Part shown: piece after piece, positions 43,228 through 51,126 of the stretch | How the letters are laid out: each line of letters starts with the position of its first letter | Position numbering within the stretch: position 1 is the stretch's first letter | DNA from: Clostridia bacterium | Lineage (GTDB): Bacteria > Bacillota_A > Clostridia > Christensenellales > Aristaeellaceae | Assembly: GCA_017517815.1 (NCBI GenBank) | Contig: JAFWYA010000033.1 | Span: forward strand, 62,001 to 126,000 | DNA: 64,000 nt | Direction: 5' to 3' | Made by a program: the position numbers and the translations under genes | Notes under the pieces: model-generated | Seen by the model: the letters and a program-made list of their open reading frames with translations, nothing else | What the model was told of the DNA's origin: nothing | The model's database searches: none

Positions 43228-44576
43228 TACTTCGCCTCCCCTTCGTTGGCGGCCTTAACCGCCACATACAGCTTGGTGTTGGGCCACACGCGCACAAAGC
43301 GGGTGAGCAGAAAACGGGTGACCACGATGGCGCTGATCATGGAGATGATCACGCCAAGCAGCAGCGTGGTGGCAAAGCCCTGCACACTGCCGGTACCGAA
43401 GACCAGCAGCACCACGGCAGCGATGATGGTGGTGATGTTGGCGTCCAGAACGGCGCTCATGGCGTTCTTGAAGCCAATGCGCACCGCGTGGATCATGGGA
43501 CGGCCTTCGCGCACTTCTTCCTTCACACGCTCGAAGATCACGACGTTGGCGTCAACCGCCATGCCGATGCCCAGGATGATACCGGCGATGCCGGGCAGGG
43601 TGAGCTGCACGCCGGGCACCACAGCCAGGAACAGGAACAGCAGGATGATGTAGATCACCAGCGCCCAGTCAGCCACGATGCCGGCCATGCGGTAGCGGAT
43701 GATCATGATGAGCATCACGATCAGAATGCCGATGACAGCAGCGGTCACGCTGGTGGACAGGGCGTCTACGCCCAGCGTGGCGGAGATGGTGTCCAGCTTG
43801 TCCTGACGCAGATCAAGGGGCAGAGCGCCGGACTGCAGCTGCAGGCAGATGTTTTCCACTTCATCAGCGGTAAAGTCGCCGGTCACCAGAACCTTGCCGC
43901 CGTAGATGGCTTCGTTGACGGTGGGGCTCATCAGCACCTGACCGTCCAGCTGGATGGTCACGTTCTGGCCGATGGACTGCGCGGTCATATCGCCGAACAG
44001 CTTGTCGCCCTCGCTGGTCAGCGTGAAGCTGATGGCGGGCTGATAGCTTTCGTCCACGGTGGGAGTGGCAGCCTGCAGATGGCGGCCTTCCATGAACACG
44101 TTGCCCTGGGGATCCAGGAACTCAAGCTTCGCGGGGGAACCGATCAGGTCAAGCACTGCGGCGGGGTCGGTCACAGAGGGAATCTCCACACGGATGCCGC
44201 TGTTGCCCAGCTGGCTGACGGTGGCTTCGGGATAACCCTTCTCGGTCAGACGCTTCGAAATGACGCCCATGGTGGAATCCAGCAGGGTGTCGAAGTTGTA
44301 GCCGGCTTCCTTCAGTTCGTCAGACATGGTGGCTTCGTATTCCACATACACGCCGCCCTTGAGGTCAAGGCCCAGCGAGATGGCCTGCGGCCAGTTTTCC
44401 ACGTCGGCGGTGGGCAGCCAGGGCAGCAGCTTGTACAGGCCGCGGCTGTCCAGCCAGGTGCCGTTGAGGCCCAGGAAGCCCACGGCCAGGGTGAGTACCA
44501 GCGTCACGCACAGCGCGACGATCGCGCCGCTGCGCTTGTCAAGCTTTTTGCGCACGCGATATTTGTTGCTCTTCAT
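43227..44576 (-). CDS. secD: Protein translocase subunit SecD
   Basis: The 449-residue protein has the SecD layout: one N-terminal helix, GLDLKGGVYVEYEA, the P1 domain with ISKRLTEKGYPEATVSQLG and IRVEIPSV, then five C-terminal helices with GIILGIGMAVDANVVIFERVKEEVREG. It is shorter than the Escherichia coli protein, as usual in clostridia. It works with SecF at the membrane. The gene normally found before it, yajC, is not present; a different small membrane protein gene lies there. Confidence 0.96.
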   Translation of the reverse strand: MKSNKYRVRKKLDKRSGAIVALCVTLVLTLAVGFLGLNGTWLDSRGLYKLLPWLPTADVENWPQAISLGLDLKGGVYVEYEATMSDELKEAGYNFDTLLDSTMGVISKRLTEKGYPEATVSQLGNSGIRVEIPSVTDPAAVLDLIGSPAKLEFLDPQGNVFMEGRHLQAATPTVDESYQPAISFTLTSEGDKLFGDMTAQSIGQNVTIQLDGQVLMSPTVNEAIYGGKVLVTGDFTADEVENICLQLQSGALPLDLRQDKLDTISATLGVDALSTSVTAAVIGILIVMLIMIIRYRMAGIVADWALVIYIILLFLFLAVVPGVQLTLPGIAGIILGIGMAVDANVVIFERVKEEVREGRPMIHAVRIGFKNAMSAVLDANITTIIAAVVLLVFGTGSVQGFATTLLLGVIISMISAIVVTRFLLTRFVRVWPNTKLYVAVKAANEGEAK

Positions 44577-44638
44577 ATAGAGTCAACCATCCTTCCGTTT
44601 GATATTTGGTGGGGTTTGATGCGGGGAAGGGGCGTTTG

Positions 44639-44983
44639 TCAGCCGCCGGCCATTTCCGGCCTGAACAGCTGATATACGCTGTTTTCATAGCGCACGCTGC
44701 GCAGCACGTGGCCGTTGGCGTCACGCTGCGCGGCAGATGCTGCCATGCAGCAGATTGCCAGCACAGCTGACCAAACCGCCAGCTTCCATTCGGGGCTGCG
44801 CGCCGGAGCGTCGGCAGATGAAGGAGCCTGCGGCGCGGGCATGGGCAAAAGCACTGCATGCTGATCGGCCGGTGCGGGCAGCAGCCTGACAGGCGCGGCC
44901 TCGTCAGCCGGAGTGACGACCAGCGCGCTCAGCATCAGCAAAAACAGCCCTGTCAAAAGCGCTGTCAGCCATACTTTGCGCAT
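44639..44983 (-). CDS. Small two-helix membrane protein of unknown function
   Basis: The ATG at 44983 follows GGAGGTGA at ideal distance and gives 114 residues. There is an N-terminal hydrophobic helix (about 5-24), an extracellular Pro/Ala-rich loop, a second helix (about 69-85), and a short C-terminal tail with HVLRSVRYENSVYQLF. It is not YajC despite its place before secD. No family is recognised. The 62-bp gap to secD suggests cotranscription. Confidence 0.6.
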   Translation of the reverse strand: MRKVWLTALLTGLFLLMLSALVVTPADEAAPVRLLPAPADQHAVLLPMPAPQAPSSADAPARSPEWKLAVWSAVLAICCMAASAAQRDANGHVLRSVRYENSVYQLFRPEMAGG

Positions 44984-45138
44984 GATTGTCACCTCCATTT
45001 TCACATGCTGTTTTGAAAACGCGTAAAATATATTATACCGTTCACCGGTTTGTTCGTCAAGAGCGCCAGTTTTTGACAGAACGAAATGAAAATTTGTAGA
45101 AATTGGGAGATACACTTCCATTTCCTCCCTGGATGTGG

Positions 45139-45144
45139 TATAAT
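45139..45144 (+). promoter_or_regulatory. -10 box for the coiled-coil protein gene
   Basis: A perfect TATAAT lies 39 bp before the ATG; no convincing -35 box is seen at the normal spacing. An AGGAGG ribosome site follows at 45167. Confidence 0.5.
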
Positions 45145-45182
45145 ACTAGAAAATCTCAAAATCGAACAGGAGGTCTTCATCC

Positions 45183-46214
45183 ATGGCTGAATCCAAACCC
45201 ACGGCTGCCCCTGCCCAGAACAAAACACCCCTTTTTGCCGTGTGCATTGCATTGGTTGTCGCTGTGATCCTTGCGATCGTTGGATTCAGCGGCAAGAACT
45301 CCGCACTTGATATGAATGCTGAACTCTCTGCTCAGCTGGATGTGCTCAAGGCAAACGTCGCCGAAGTGGAAGGCAAGCTGACTGCATCTGCTGCTGAGCT
45401 GGAAGCCAAAACTGCTGAAGCAGCCACTGCTGTCGCCGATTTGGAGGCTGCTGCTGCTGCTCAGGCTGAAGCGGATGCAAAGATTGCCGAGCTGGAAGCC
45501 GCGAAGGCCGAGGGCGAAACCAAGGTTGCTGAACTGGAAGCCGCGAAGGCCGAGGGCGAAACCAAGGTTGCTGAACTGGAAGCCGTGAAGGCTGAAGGCG
45601 AAGCCAGGGTTGCCGAACTGGAAGCTGCGAAGGCTGAAGGCGAAGCCAAGATTGCCGAACTGGAAGCTGCCAAGGCTGAAGTGGAAACCAAGGTTGCTGA
45701 GCTGGAAGCCGGAAAAGCTGAAGTGGAAGGCAAAGTTGCCGAACTGGAAACCGGCAAGGCTGAAGCGGAAGCCAAGATCGCCGAGCTGGAAGCTGCCAGG
45801 GCCGAAGCGGAAGTGAGCACCGCTGCGCTGGACAGCGCCAAGGCCGATGCTGAAACGAAGGTCACTGAACTGGAAGCCAAGGTTGCTGAAATCGAAGGTA
45901 AGGTTGCCGAGACAGAAACCGCCAAGGCTGAAGCTGAAGCCAAAGCTGCCGAACTGGAAACCGCCAAGGCTGAAGCTGAAGCCAAAGCTGCCGAACTGGA
46001 AACCGCCAAGGCAGATGCTGAAGCCAAGGTTGCCGAGCTTGAAACTGCAAAGGCTGCTGCGGAAACCAGGACCGCTGAACTCGAAACCGCCAAGGCCGAG
46101 GTTGAAAAGCAGCTGGCAGACGCCACTGCCGCGCTCGAAGCCGGCGCACAGCAGATTGCCGATCTGCAGGCTCAGGTTGAGGCGCTCTCCGCTGCACCTG
46201 CTGCCGCCGAATAA
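45183..46214 (+). CDS. Membrane-anchored coiled-coil rod protein
   Basis: The 343-residue protein has a short polar N-terminus, one membrane helix (about 17-38) and then about 290 residues of Ala/Glu/Lys-rich coiled coil. Most of it is a 14-residue (two-heptad) repeat of the form VAELEAAKAEGETK, with the corresponding 42-bp DNA repeat from about 45470 to 46130. The helix has no cleavage site, so the rod should lie outside the membrane, C-terminus out. A continuous coil of this length would be roughly 40-45 nm (0.15 nm per residue), similar to a Gram-positive wall. No family name beyond coiled coil can be given. Confidence 0.75.
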   Translation: MAESKPTAAPAQNKTPLFAVCIALVVAVILAIVGFSGKNSALDMNAELSAQLDVLKANVAEVEGKLTASAAELEAKTAEAATAVADLEAAAAAQAEADAKIAELEAAKAEGETKVAELEAAKAEGETKVAELEAVKAEGEARVAELEAAKAEGEAKIAELEAAKAEVETKVAELEAGKAEVEGKVAELETGKAEAEAKIAELEAARAEAEVSTAALDSAKADAETKVTELEAKVAEIEGKVAETETAKAEAEAKAAELETAKAEAEAKAAELETAKADAEAKVAELETAKAAAETRTAELETAKAEVEKQLADATAALEAGAQQIADLQAQVEALSAAPAAAE

Positions 46215-46224
46215 AAAAGTTTTG

Positions 46225-46254
46225 CTGCGCCCTGCTTTGGCAGGGCGCTTTTTG
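46225..46254 (+). terminator. Intrinsic terminator after the coiled-coil gene
   Basis: GCGCCCTGC and GCAGGGCGC with a TTTG loop are followed by TTTTT, ten bases after the stop codon. Confidence 0.92.
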
Positions 46255-46255
46255 G

Positions 46256-46284
46256 TTGCAAAGTCGGATAAACTGTGGTAAAAT
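46256..46284 (+). promoter_or_regulatory. Promoter of the proS T-box transcript
   Basis: TTGCAA (46256-46261), 17 bp, TAAAAT (46279-46284), immediately upstream of the T-box Stem I. Confidence 0.75.
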
Positions 46285-46285
46285 A

Positions 46286-46560
46286 ACCCCGTTCCGTTTC
46301 AGGAACGGCGAAGGAACCGCAGCTTCCCTCAGCCCTCAGAGAGCCGGCCCGTGGCTGCAAGGCCGGCGGCTGAACCGCTGTATCCCGCTTTCGTCTGTGA
46401 TCGGCCAATCCCCGACGCGTCGCCTGCGTTACAGGGCGCTAAAGGTGAAACGTCTGCTCAAAGCAGCATCGTTTAAGCCGGGTGGTACCGCGAAGGCTCC
46501 CTTCGTCCCAGCGCATGACAAAGAGTCATGGCCGGGAGCGAAACGGAGGCTTTTTTCATA
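46286..46560 (+). promoter_or_regulatory. T-box riboswitch controlling proS
   Basis: The 374-bp gap before proS holds a complete T-box leader: a Stem I whose distal part reads CAGAGAGCCGGC with GGCTGCAAGGCCGGC, then GCTGAACCGCTG, in which CCG (46375-46377) is the likely proline specifier codon. The universal T-box bulge GGGTGGTACCGCG is at 46480-46492, and a terminator hairpin ends in GGAGGCTTTTTTC. Uncharged tRNA-Pro would stabilise the antiterminator and turn on ProRS synthesis. Confidence 0.92.
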
Positions 46561-46588
46561 TCAACAGTTCAAAAAGGAGAGAACAACC

Positions 46589-48040
46589 ATGGCCAAGGAA
46601 GAAAAGAAGCAGAGCATCGCAGCGTTTATTACTCCCCGCAGCGAAGATTTTTCCCAGTGGTATACTGACGTGATCATTCAGACCCAGCTGTGCGACTATA
46701 CGCCCGTGCGCGGCTGCATGGCCATCCGTCCCTACGGCTACGCCATCTGGGAGCGTATTCAGCAGGAAATGGACAGCCGCTTTAAGGAGCAGGGTGTTGA
46801 GAACGTGTCCATGCCCATGCTGATCCCCGAAAGCCTGCTGCTCAAGGAAGCCGAGCATGTGGAAGGCTTTGCGCCCGAAGTGGCGTGGGTTACCCACGGC
46901 GGCACCGAAAAGCTGCAGGAGCGTCTGGCGGTACGCCCCACCAGCGAAACCATTTTCTGCGAAATGTACTCCCGCTGGGTGCAGACCTGGCGTGATCTGC
47001 CCATGAAGTACAACCAGTGGTGCAGTGTGATGCGCTGGGAAAAGAGCACCCGCCCCTTCCTGCGCACCAGCGAATTCCTGTGGCAGGAAGGCCACACCAT
47101 CCACGCCACCCCTGAAGAGGCCGAGGAAGAGACCCTCAGCATGCTGGAGCTCTACCGCGAAGTGGCGGAGGATGTACTGGCGCTGCCTGTGTATGTTGGC
47201 CGTAAGTCCGATAAGGAAAAGTTCGCCGGCGCCCGCGCCACCTATTCCATGGAAGCCATGATGCAGGACGGTAAGGCCCTGCAGGCCGGCACCAGCCATA
47301 ACTTCGGCACCAACTTTGCCGAGGCCTACAACATCCAGTTCCAGAGCAAGGCCGGCAAGCTGGAGTATGTGCACGAGACCAGCTGGGGCGTTTCCACCCG
47401 TCTGATCGGCGCCATCATCATGACCCACGGCGATGAGCGCGGCCTGCGTCTGCCCCCCGTCATCGCGCCCATCCAGGCTGTCATTCTGCCTATCGCCGCT
47501 CACAAGCCCGGCGTGCTGGAAGCCTGCGAAAAGCTCAATGCCGAGCTCAAGGCTGCCGGTATCCGCGTGAAGCTGGACGACCGCGACACCGTATCCGCCG
47601 GCTTCAAGTTCAACGACTGGGAGCTCAAGGGCGTGCCCGTGCGCGTTGAAGTTGGCCCCCGCGATCTTGAAAACGGCGTTGTGACCGTCTTCCGCCGCGA
47701 CCTGTGTGAAAAGGTCACCCTGCCTCTGGAAGGCCTGGCCGACGCCCTCAAGGATCTGCTGGACGATATCCAGAAGACGCTGTACAACCAGGCCAAGGCC
47801 TTCCGCGACGAGCGCACCAAGACCGTCAGCAACATCGACGAGCTGGGCGAGCAGGTGCAAAACGGCTTCGCCAAGGCCATGTGGTGCGGCGATCAGGCCT
47901 GCGAGGACATGATCAAGGAGAAGTTCAACGCTACTTCCCGCAACATGCCCTTCGACCAGGAAGCCCACAAGTGCGGCGATACCTGCGTGTGCTGCGGCAA
48001 GAAGGCCGATAAGGTCATCTACTTCGCCAAGGCCTATTGA
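46589..48040 (+). CDS. proS: Prolyl-tRNA synthetase, archaeal/eukaryotic-type
   Basis: The 483-residue protein is the short ProRS type without the editing insertion. It has an N-terminal TPRSEDFSQWYTDVI, class II motif 2 region KYNQWCSVMRWEKSTRPFLRTSEFLWQEGHT, a motif 3 region MTHGDERGLRLPP, an anticodon-binding domain and the C-terminal zinc-type domain CGDTCVCCGK ending in a tyrosine, as typical of this class. It charges tRNA-Pro. The ATG follows AAAAAGGAG and lies just after the T-box terminator. The stop overlaps the start of a HAD-family gene. Confidence 0.96.
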   Translation: MAKEEKKQSIAAFITPRSEDFSQWYTDVIIQTQLCDYTPVRGCMAIRPYGYAIWERIQQEMDSRFKEQGVENVSMPMLIPESLLLKEAEHVEGFAPEVAWVTHGGTEKLQERLAVRPTSETIFCEMYSRWVQTWRDLPMKYNQWCSVMRWEKSTRPFLRTSEFLWQEGHTIHATPEEAEEETLSMLELYREVAEDVLALPVYVGRKSDKEKFAGARATYSMEAMMQDGKALQAGTSHNFGTNFAEAYNIQFQSKAGKLEYVHETSWGVSTRLIGAIIMTHGDERGLRLPPVIAPIQAVILPIAAHKPGVLEACEKLNAELKAAGIRVKLDDRDTVSAGFKFNDWELKGVPVRVEVGPRDLENGVVTVFRRDLCEKVTLPLEGLADALKDLLDDIQKTLYNQAKAFRDERTKTVSNIDELGEQVQNGFAKAMWCGDQACEDMIKEKFNATSRNMPFDQEAHKCGDTCVCCGKKADKVIYFAKAY

Positions 48041-48681
48041 TGATGATCCGTCAGATTTTGTGGGACTGGAACGGTACGCTGCTGGATGACCTTGCCTATG
48101 GCATCAGCGTGCGCAACCGTACCTTCCCGGCCTTCGGGCTTCCCACGATGGACAGCATTGAAGACTACCACAGGCAGTTCACCTTTCCCATCCGCCTGTA
48201 CTACGAACGCGCGGGCGTGACTGACGCCAATTTTGTGGAGGTCGCCCACGCGTGGATGGGAGAATATGTGCGCGGCTTTGCAAACGTACCGCTGCATGCA
48301 GACGCCCTGCAAACGCTGCAGCGCTTTGCCCAATCGGGCATGCGGCAGGTGGTGCTGTCCGCCACGAAGCGCGACATGCTGGTTGAACAGATCGCACAGT
48401 TCAACATTCAGCATCATTTTCATGATGTGCTGGGACTGGGCGATATCTACGCGGGCAGCAAGGAGGATATCGGCAGGCAATACCTGCAAAGCTGCGGGAT
48501 TGCTGCTGAAGAAACCTGCATGATCGGCGATACGCTGCATGACGCCGACGTGGCGCGTGCCATCGGCGCAAAGTGCATTCTGGTGGCCCGTGGTCATCAG
48601 AGCCGCGAAACGCTGCTGACGGCAGGCGTGCCCGTGGTGGATACGCTTGAACAGGCAGCAGACTGGATTTTTGAACAATAA
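48040..48681 (+). CDS. HAD-superfamily hydrolase, phosphoglycolate phosphatase-like
   Basis: The ATG at 48040 overlaps the proS stop (TGATG); 213 residues. Motif I is ILWDWNGTLLDD, motif II VVLSATK, motif III lysine in GSKEDIG and motif IV MIGDTLHDADVARAIGA, with a helical cap between I and II. This is the subfamily I layout. The usual DxDxT motif I here reads D9-W-N11-G-T13, so the second Asp (general acid) is Asn. This variant occurs in some HAD families, but it questions normal phosphatase activity. Coupling to proS places it under T-box control. Confidence 0.85.
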   Translation: MMIRQILWDWNGTLLDDLAYGISVRNRTFPAFGLPTMDSIEDYHRQFTFPIRLYYERAGVTDANFVEVAHAWMGEYVRGFANVPLHADALQTLQRFAQSGMRQVVLSATKRDMLVEQIAQFNIQHHFHDVLGLGDIYAGSKEDIGRQYLQSCGIAAEETCMIGDTLHDADVARAIGAKCILVARGHQSRETLLTAGVPVVDTLEQAADWIFEQ

Positions 48682-48699
48682 GCAAAGGAGAAAACGGCA

Positions 48700-48786
48700 A
48701 TGCGCAAGCTGAATGCAAACAAGCAGTATCAGTACTGGCCTTGGCAGAATGCGGGGCCTTGCTTGCCGTACCTTTCTTTAAGCTGA
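48700..48786 (+). CDS. Possible 28-residue peptide
   Basis: An ATG at 48700 sits nine bases after a good AAAGGAG and opens 28 codons rich in Asn, Gln, Trp and Tyr (QYQYWPWQNAGP in the middle, one Cys) before TGA. It is 18 bp after the HAD gene and is followed at once by a terminator, so it would be the last gene of the proS transcript. No known peptide family is recognised; it may be a remnant. Confidence 0.4.
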   Translation: MRKLNANKQYQYWPWQNAGPCLPYLSLS

Positions 48787-48805
48787 CAAGGTGTCAGCAA
48801 ACGGC

Positions 48806-48850
48806 AAAAATGCAGGTCCTGGGCTGAAAGCTTACGGACCTGCATTTTTT
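48806..48850 (+). terminator. Intrinsic terminator of the proS operon
   Basis: AAAATGCAGGTCC and GGACCTGCATTTT make a 13-bp perfect stem with a 16-nt loop and T-run. Confidence 0.92.
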
Positions 48851-48876
48851 ATTTCTTGCTGAAAGGGTGAAAGAAA

Positions 48877-49659
48877 ATGTACGAAGAGCTCAAACAGTTT
48901 TACGAAAACTATGACGAAGACGGCCGCCTGCTTACCCGTTACGGTCAGGTGGAGTACCTGACAACCATGCGGTATATCAAGCGCTATCTGCAGCCGGGTA
49001 TGCGCATCCTTGAAATTGGCGCAGCCACAGGCCGCTACAGCCATGCACTGGCACGCATGGGATATCAGGTAGACGCCGTGGAACTGCTGGAACACAATAT
49101 CGAATTGTTCCGTCAAAATACACAGCCCGGCGAAAACATCACCATCACCCAGGGAAATGCTGTCGATCTGTCCGCTTTTGCGGATGGACAGTACGATATC
49201 ACCCTGCTGCTGGGCCCCATGTACCACCTGATGGAACAGAAACAGCAATTGCAGGCATTAAGCGAAGCGCTGCGCGTTACCAAAACCGGCGGCATATTGT
49301 TTGCGGCCTACTGCAACAATGACGCAACCATGGTGCAGTACTGCTTTGGCCGCGGCATGCTGATGGAGCCCCGCTATCGCGCCTTGGTCGACCCGGTCAC
49401 CTTCAAGGCACGTTCTGATCCTCAGGAATTGTTCCAGCTGTACCGCCGTGAAGAGATCGATGAACTGATGGCCCATTTTCACACACGGCGGCTGCACTAT
49501 GTCGGCACGGATATGGCCACGAATTTTATGCGCCAGCAGATCGAAGAGATGAGCGGCGAACTGTACGAGCTGTATCTGCAGTACCATTTCACCATCTGCG
49601 AACGCGCTGACATGACCGGCGCTACGCACCATATACTGGACGTGCACAGAAAAAGGTAA
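48877..49659 (+). CDS. SAM-dependent class I methyltransferase
   Basis: The 260-residue protein has the Rossmann motif I ILEIGAATGRYSHAL, acidic VDAVELLEHN (motif II), QGNAVDLSAF, and YDITLLLGPMYHL (post-motif). The C-terminal third is a helical substrate-recognition part typical of the Methyltransf_11-like group. The methyl acceptor is not predictable. The ATG follows a GAAAGGG-type site (GAAAGGGTGAAAGAAA). It is a stand-alone gene after the proS terminator. Confidence 0.85.
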   Translation: MYEELKQFYENYDEDGRLLTRYGQVEYLTTMRYIKRYLQPGMRILEIGAATGRYSHALARMGYQVDAVELLEHNIELFRQNTQPGENITITQGNAVDLSAFADGQYDITLLLGPMYHLMEQKQQLQALSEALRVTKTGGILFAAYCNNDATMVQYCFGRGMLMEPRYRALVDPVTFKARSDPQELFQLYRREEIDELMAHFHTRRLHYVGTDMATNFMRQQIEEMSGELYELYLQYHFTICERADMTGATHHILDVHRKR

Positions 49660-49660
49660 C

Positions 49661-49686
49661 AAAAAAGACAGCTTTCGCTGTCTGAA
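49661..49686 (-). terminator. Intrinsic terminator of the dnaD-dnaI-arsC-like operon
   Basis: AGACAGC, a four-base loop and GCTGTCT are followed on the minus strand by six T residues; it lies about 100 bp past the ArsC-like stop. Confidence 0.72.
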
Positions 49687-49714
49687 AAGGAATCATTGTC
49701 CTGATGATGGGTTT

Positions 49715-49765
49715 CTCAAGGGCGACAGCCCTTGAGCGGTGGGCGTGGGAGGCAGCGCCTCCCAC
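49715..49765. repeat. Two tandem GC-rich palindromic hairpins
   Basis: CTCAAGGGC/GCCCTTGAG (49715-49736) and GTGGGAGGC/GCCTCCCAC (49745-49765) stand side by side between the ArsC-like stop and its terminator. Neither has a T-run. They resemble intergenic palindromic repeat units. Confidence 0.65.
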
Positions 49766-49780
49766 CGTCGTCCCTCTCCG

Positions 49781-50131
49781 TCACTTCCCGGCCTCGACCC
49801 ACTGCTTCCATGTTTCCTCGTCCGCGCCAACGGTGACTTTGGCACCGTTGCGCACGATGGGGGTGCGCAGGGCGGAGGGATCGTCCAGAAGGGCGGCGGC
49901 GATGTAGCGGTCGTCACTCATGTGGGCGACGGGGCGCTCGAGAGCTTTCTTGCCTTCACGGTCAACAAGCGCCTGCGCGCCAACGGCGCGGATGAAGGTG
50001 TCCAGCTCTTTTTGACCCAGCTTGTGTTTTTTGAGATCCATCAGCTGGTAGGGGATGCGGCGCTCCTTGAAAAAACGCTCGGCTTTGAGCACGTCGGGAT
50101 TCTTTTTGCTGACGTAAATTTGAATGTTCAT
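49781..50131 (-). CDS. ArsC/Spx-like thioredoxin-fold protein without cysteines
   Basis: The 116-residue protein follows the ArsC/Spx pattern: an opening strand IQIYVSKKNPDVLKAERFF, KERRIPYQLMDLKK, and the RTPIVRNG segment that supplies the conserved Arg and cis-Pro. At the place of the N-terminal catalytic CxxC or C the sequence reads KKNPDVLK, and there is no cysteine in the whole protein. Arsenate reduction is therefore excluded; an Spx-like binding role is possible. The ATG overlaps the stop of the DnaI-like gene (ATGA), making it the third gene of the operon. Confidence 0.8.
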   Translation of the reverse strand: MNIQIYVSKKNPDVLKAERFFKERRIPYQLMDLKKHKLGQKELDTFIRAVGAQALVDREGKKALERPVAHMSDDRYIAAALLDDPSALRTPIVRNGAKVTVGADEETWKQWVEAGK

Positions 50132-51126
50132 GCGTTGTCCGCCTTCCGTTTGAGGTTGCGGCGAATGTCGCCGCCGATGAATAGCAGCCTGCGGCAGCCG
50201 GTGGCGTCGAGGAAGCGGGAGGTGACGCGCTCGGTGTAGCGCTCCTGCAGCTCGCTCATGGTGAGGTTGGTGCTGATGACGGTGTGGCGGCCGGCCAGCT
50301 GACGCTCATTAAGGAGATTAAACAGCTGGGTGACGGTTACGTTGTTCATGAGGGGCTCGGTGCCCAGATCGTCGATGAGCAGAAGCGGTGCATCCATCAT
50401 GGGCGCGAGGATGGAAGAGTCGTTTTCCATGTAGGCACGGCGCGCCAGCTCAAACAGGCGGTAGGCGCTGGTGCAGGTGGGCAGATGGCCGCGCTGCGCC
50501 ACGCGGTGGGCGATGCACTGCAGCATAAAGGTCTTGCCAAGGCCGCTTTTGCCCATCAGCAGCAGGTCGCGCACGGGCGTGGCGGGGAAGCTGTCGGCAT
50601 AGGCTTCGCATACGTTGCGGATGGCAACGGCGGCCTTGCGCTGGCTCAGGCCGCGCTCGTCGGTTTCGTCAGAAAAGAGCGTTTCGTCAAAATCGGCAAA
50701 GGTGTGCATATCGCCGGCAATGCCGCTTTCCTGCAGCAGACGCTGGTTGAATGCCTTGCGCAGACAGCCGCACATGCGGCGGGAGGGATCGTAAATGTAA
50801 CCCTCGTCGCGGCAGTCGGGGCAGGTGTAGATGGGCTGCAGATAGTCCTGCGGCAGACCGTGCTGAGTGAGCTTTTCGGTGATCTGACGGTTCATGTCAA
50901 CCATGCGCTGCGCCATGCCGGAGGCCGCGCCGCCGTCCTTGCGGGCGTTGAGCAGCGTGGCTCGCACACCGGCCATCACAGCGGTATGGCGCGCGGTGAT
51001 CAGTTCACGCAGGCCGGGGCATTGCTCGCAGGCCTGCGCCTGACGCTGCTCAAACAGCAGCATGTTGTCCTCGCGCCTGCGGGCATATTCCTGATGCAGC
51101 TGCAGCAAAATCTGTTCGCTGGTCAT
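50128..51126 (-). CDS. DnaC/DnaI-like helicase loader ATPase
   Basis: The 332-residue protein has an N-terminal zinc-binding region (CPDC at about 102-105 and MCGC) followed by an AAA+ domain: Walker A MGKSGLGKT, Walker B LLLIDDLG, sensor 1 HTVISTNLTMSEL and an Arg-finger region RVTSRFLD. This is the architecture of DnaI, which loads the DnaB/DnaC replicative helicase. Its start overlaps the stop of the DnaD-like gene, a combination typical of Bacillota primosomes. The ATG has no strong site of its own, consistent with coupling. Confidence 0.9.
   Translation of the reverse strand: MTSEQILLQLHQEYARRREDNMLLFEQRQAQACEQCPGLRELITARHTAVMAGVRATLLNARKDGGAASGMAQRMVDMNRQITEKLTQHGLPQDYLQPIYTCPDCRDEGYIYDPSRRMCGCLRKAFNQRLLQESGIAGDMHTFADFDETLFSDETDERGLSQRKAAVAIRNVCEAYADSFPATPVRDLLLMGKSGLGKTFMLQCIAHRVAQRGHLPTCTSAYRLFELARRAYMENDSSILAPMMDAPLLLIDDLGTEPLMNNVTVTQLFNLLNERQLAGRHTVISTNLTMSELQERYTERVTSRFLDATGCRRLLFIGGDIRRNLKRKADNA

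Noticed and set aside
44639..44983. YajC before secDF
   Set aside because: Position fits, but the protein has two helices, a Pro/Ala-rich loop and none of the YajC sequence features.
49781..50131. Arsenate reductase
   Set aside because: No cysteine is present, so the ArsC reaction is impossible.
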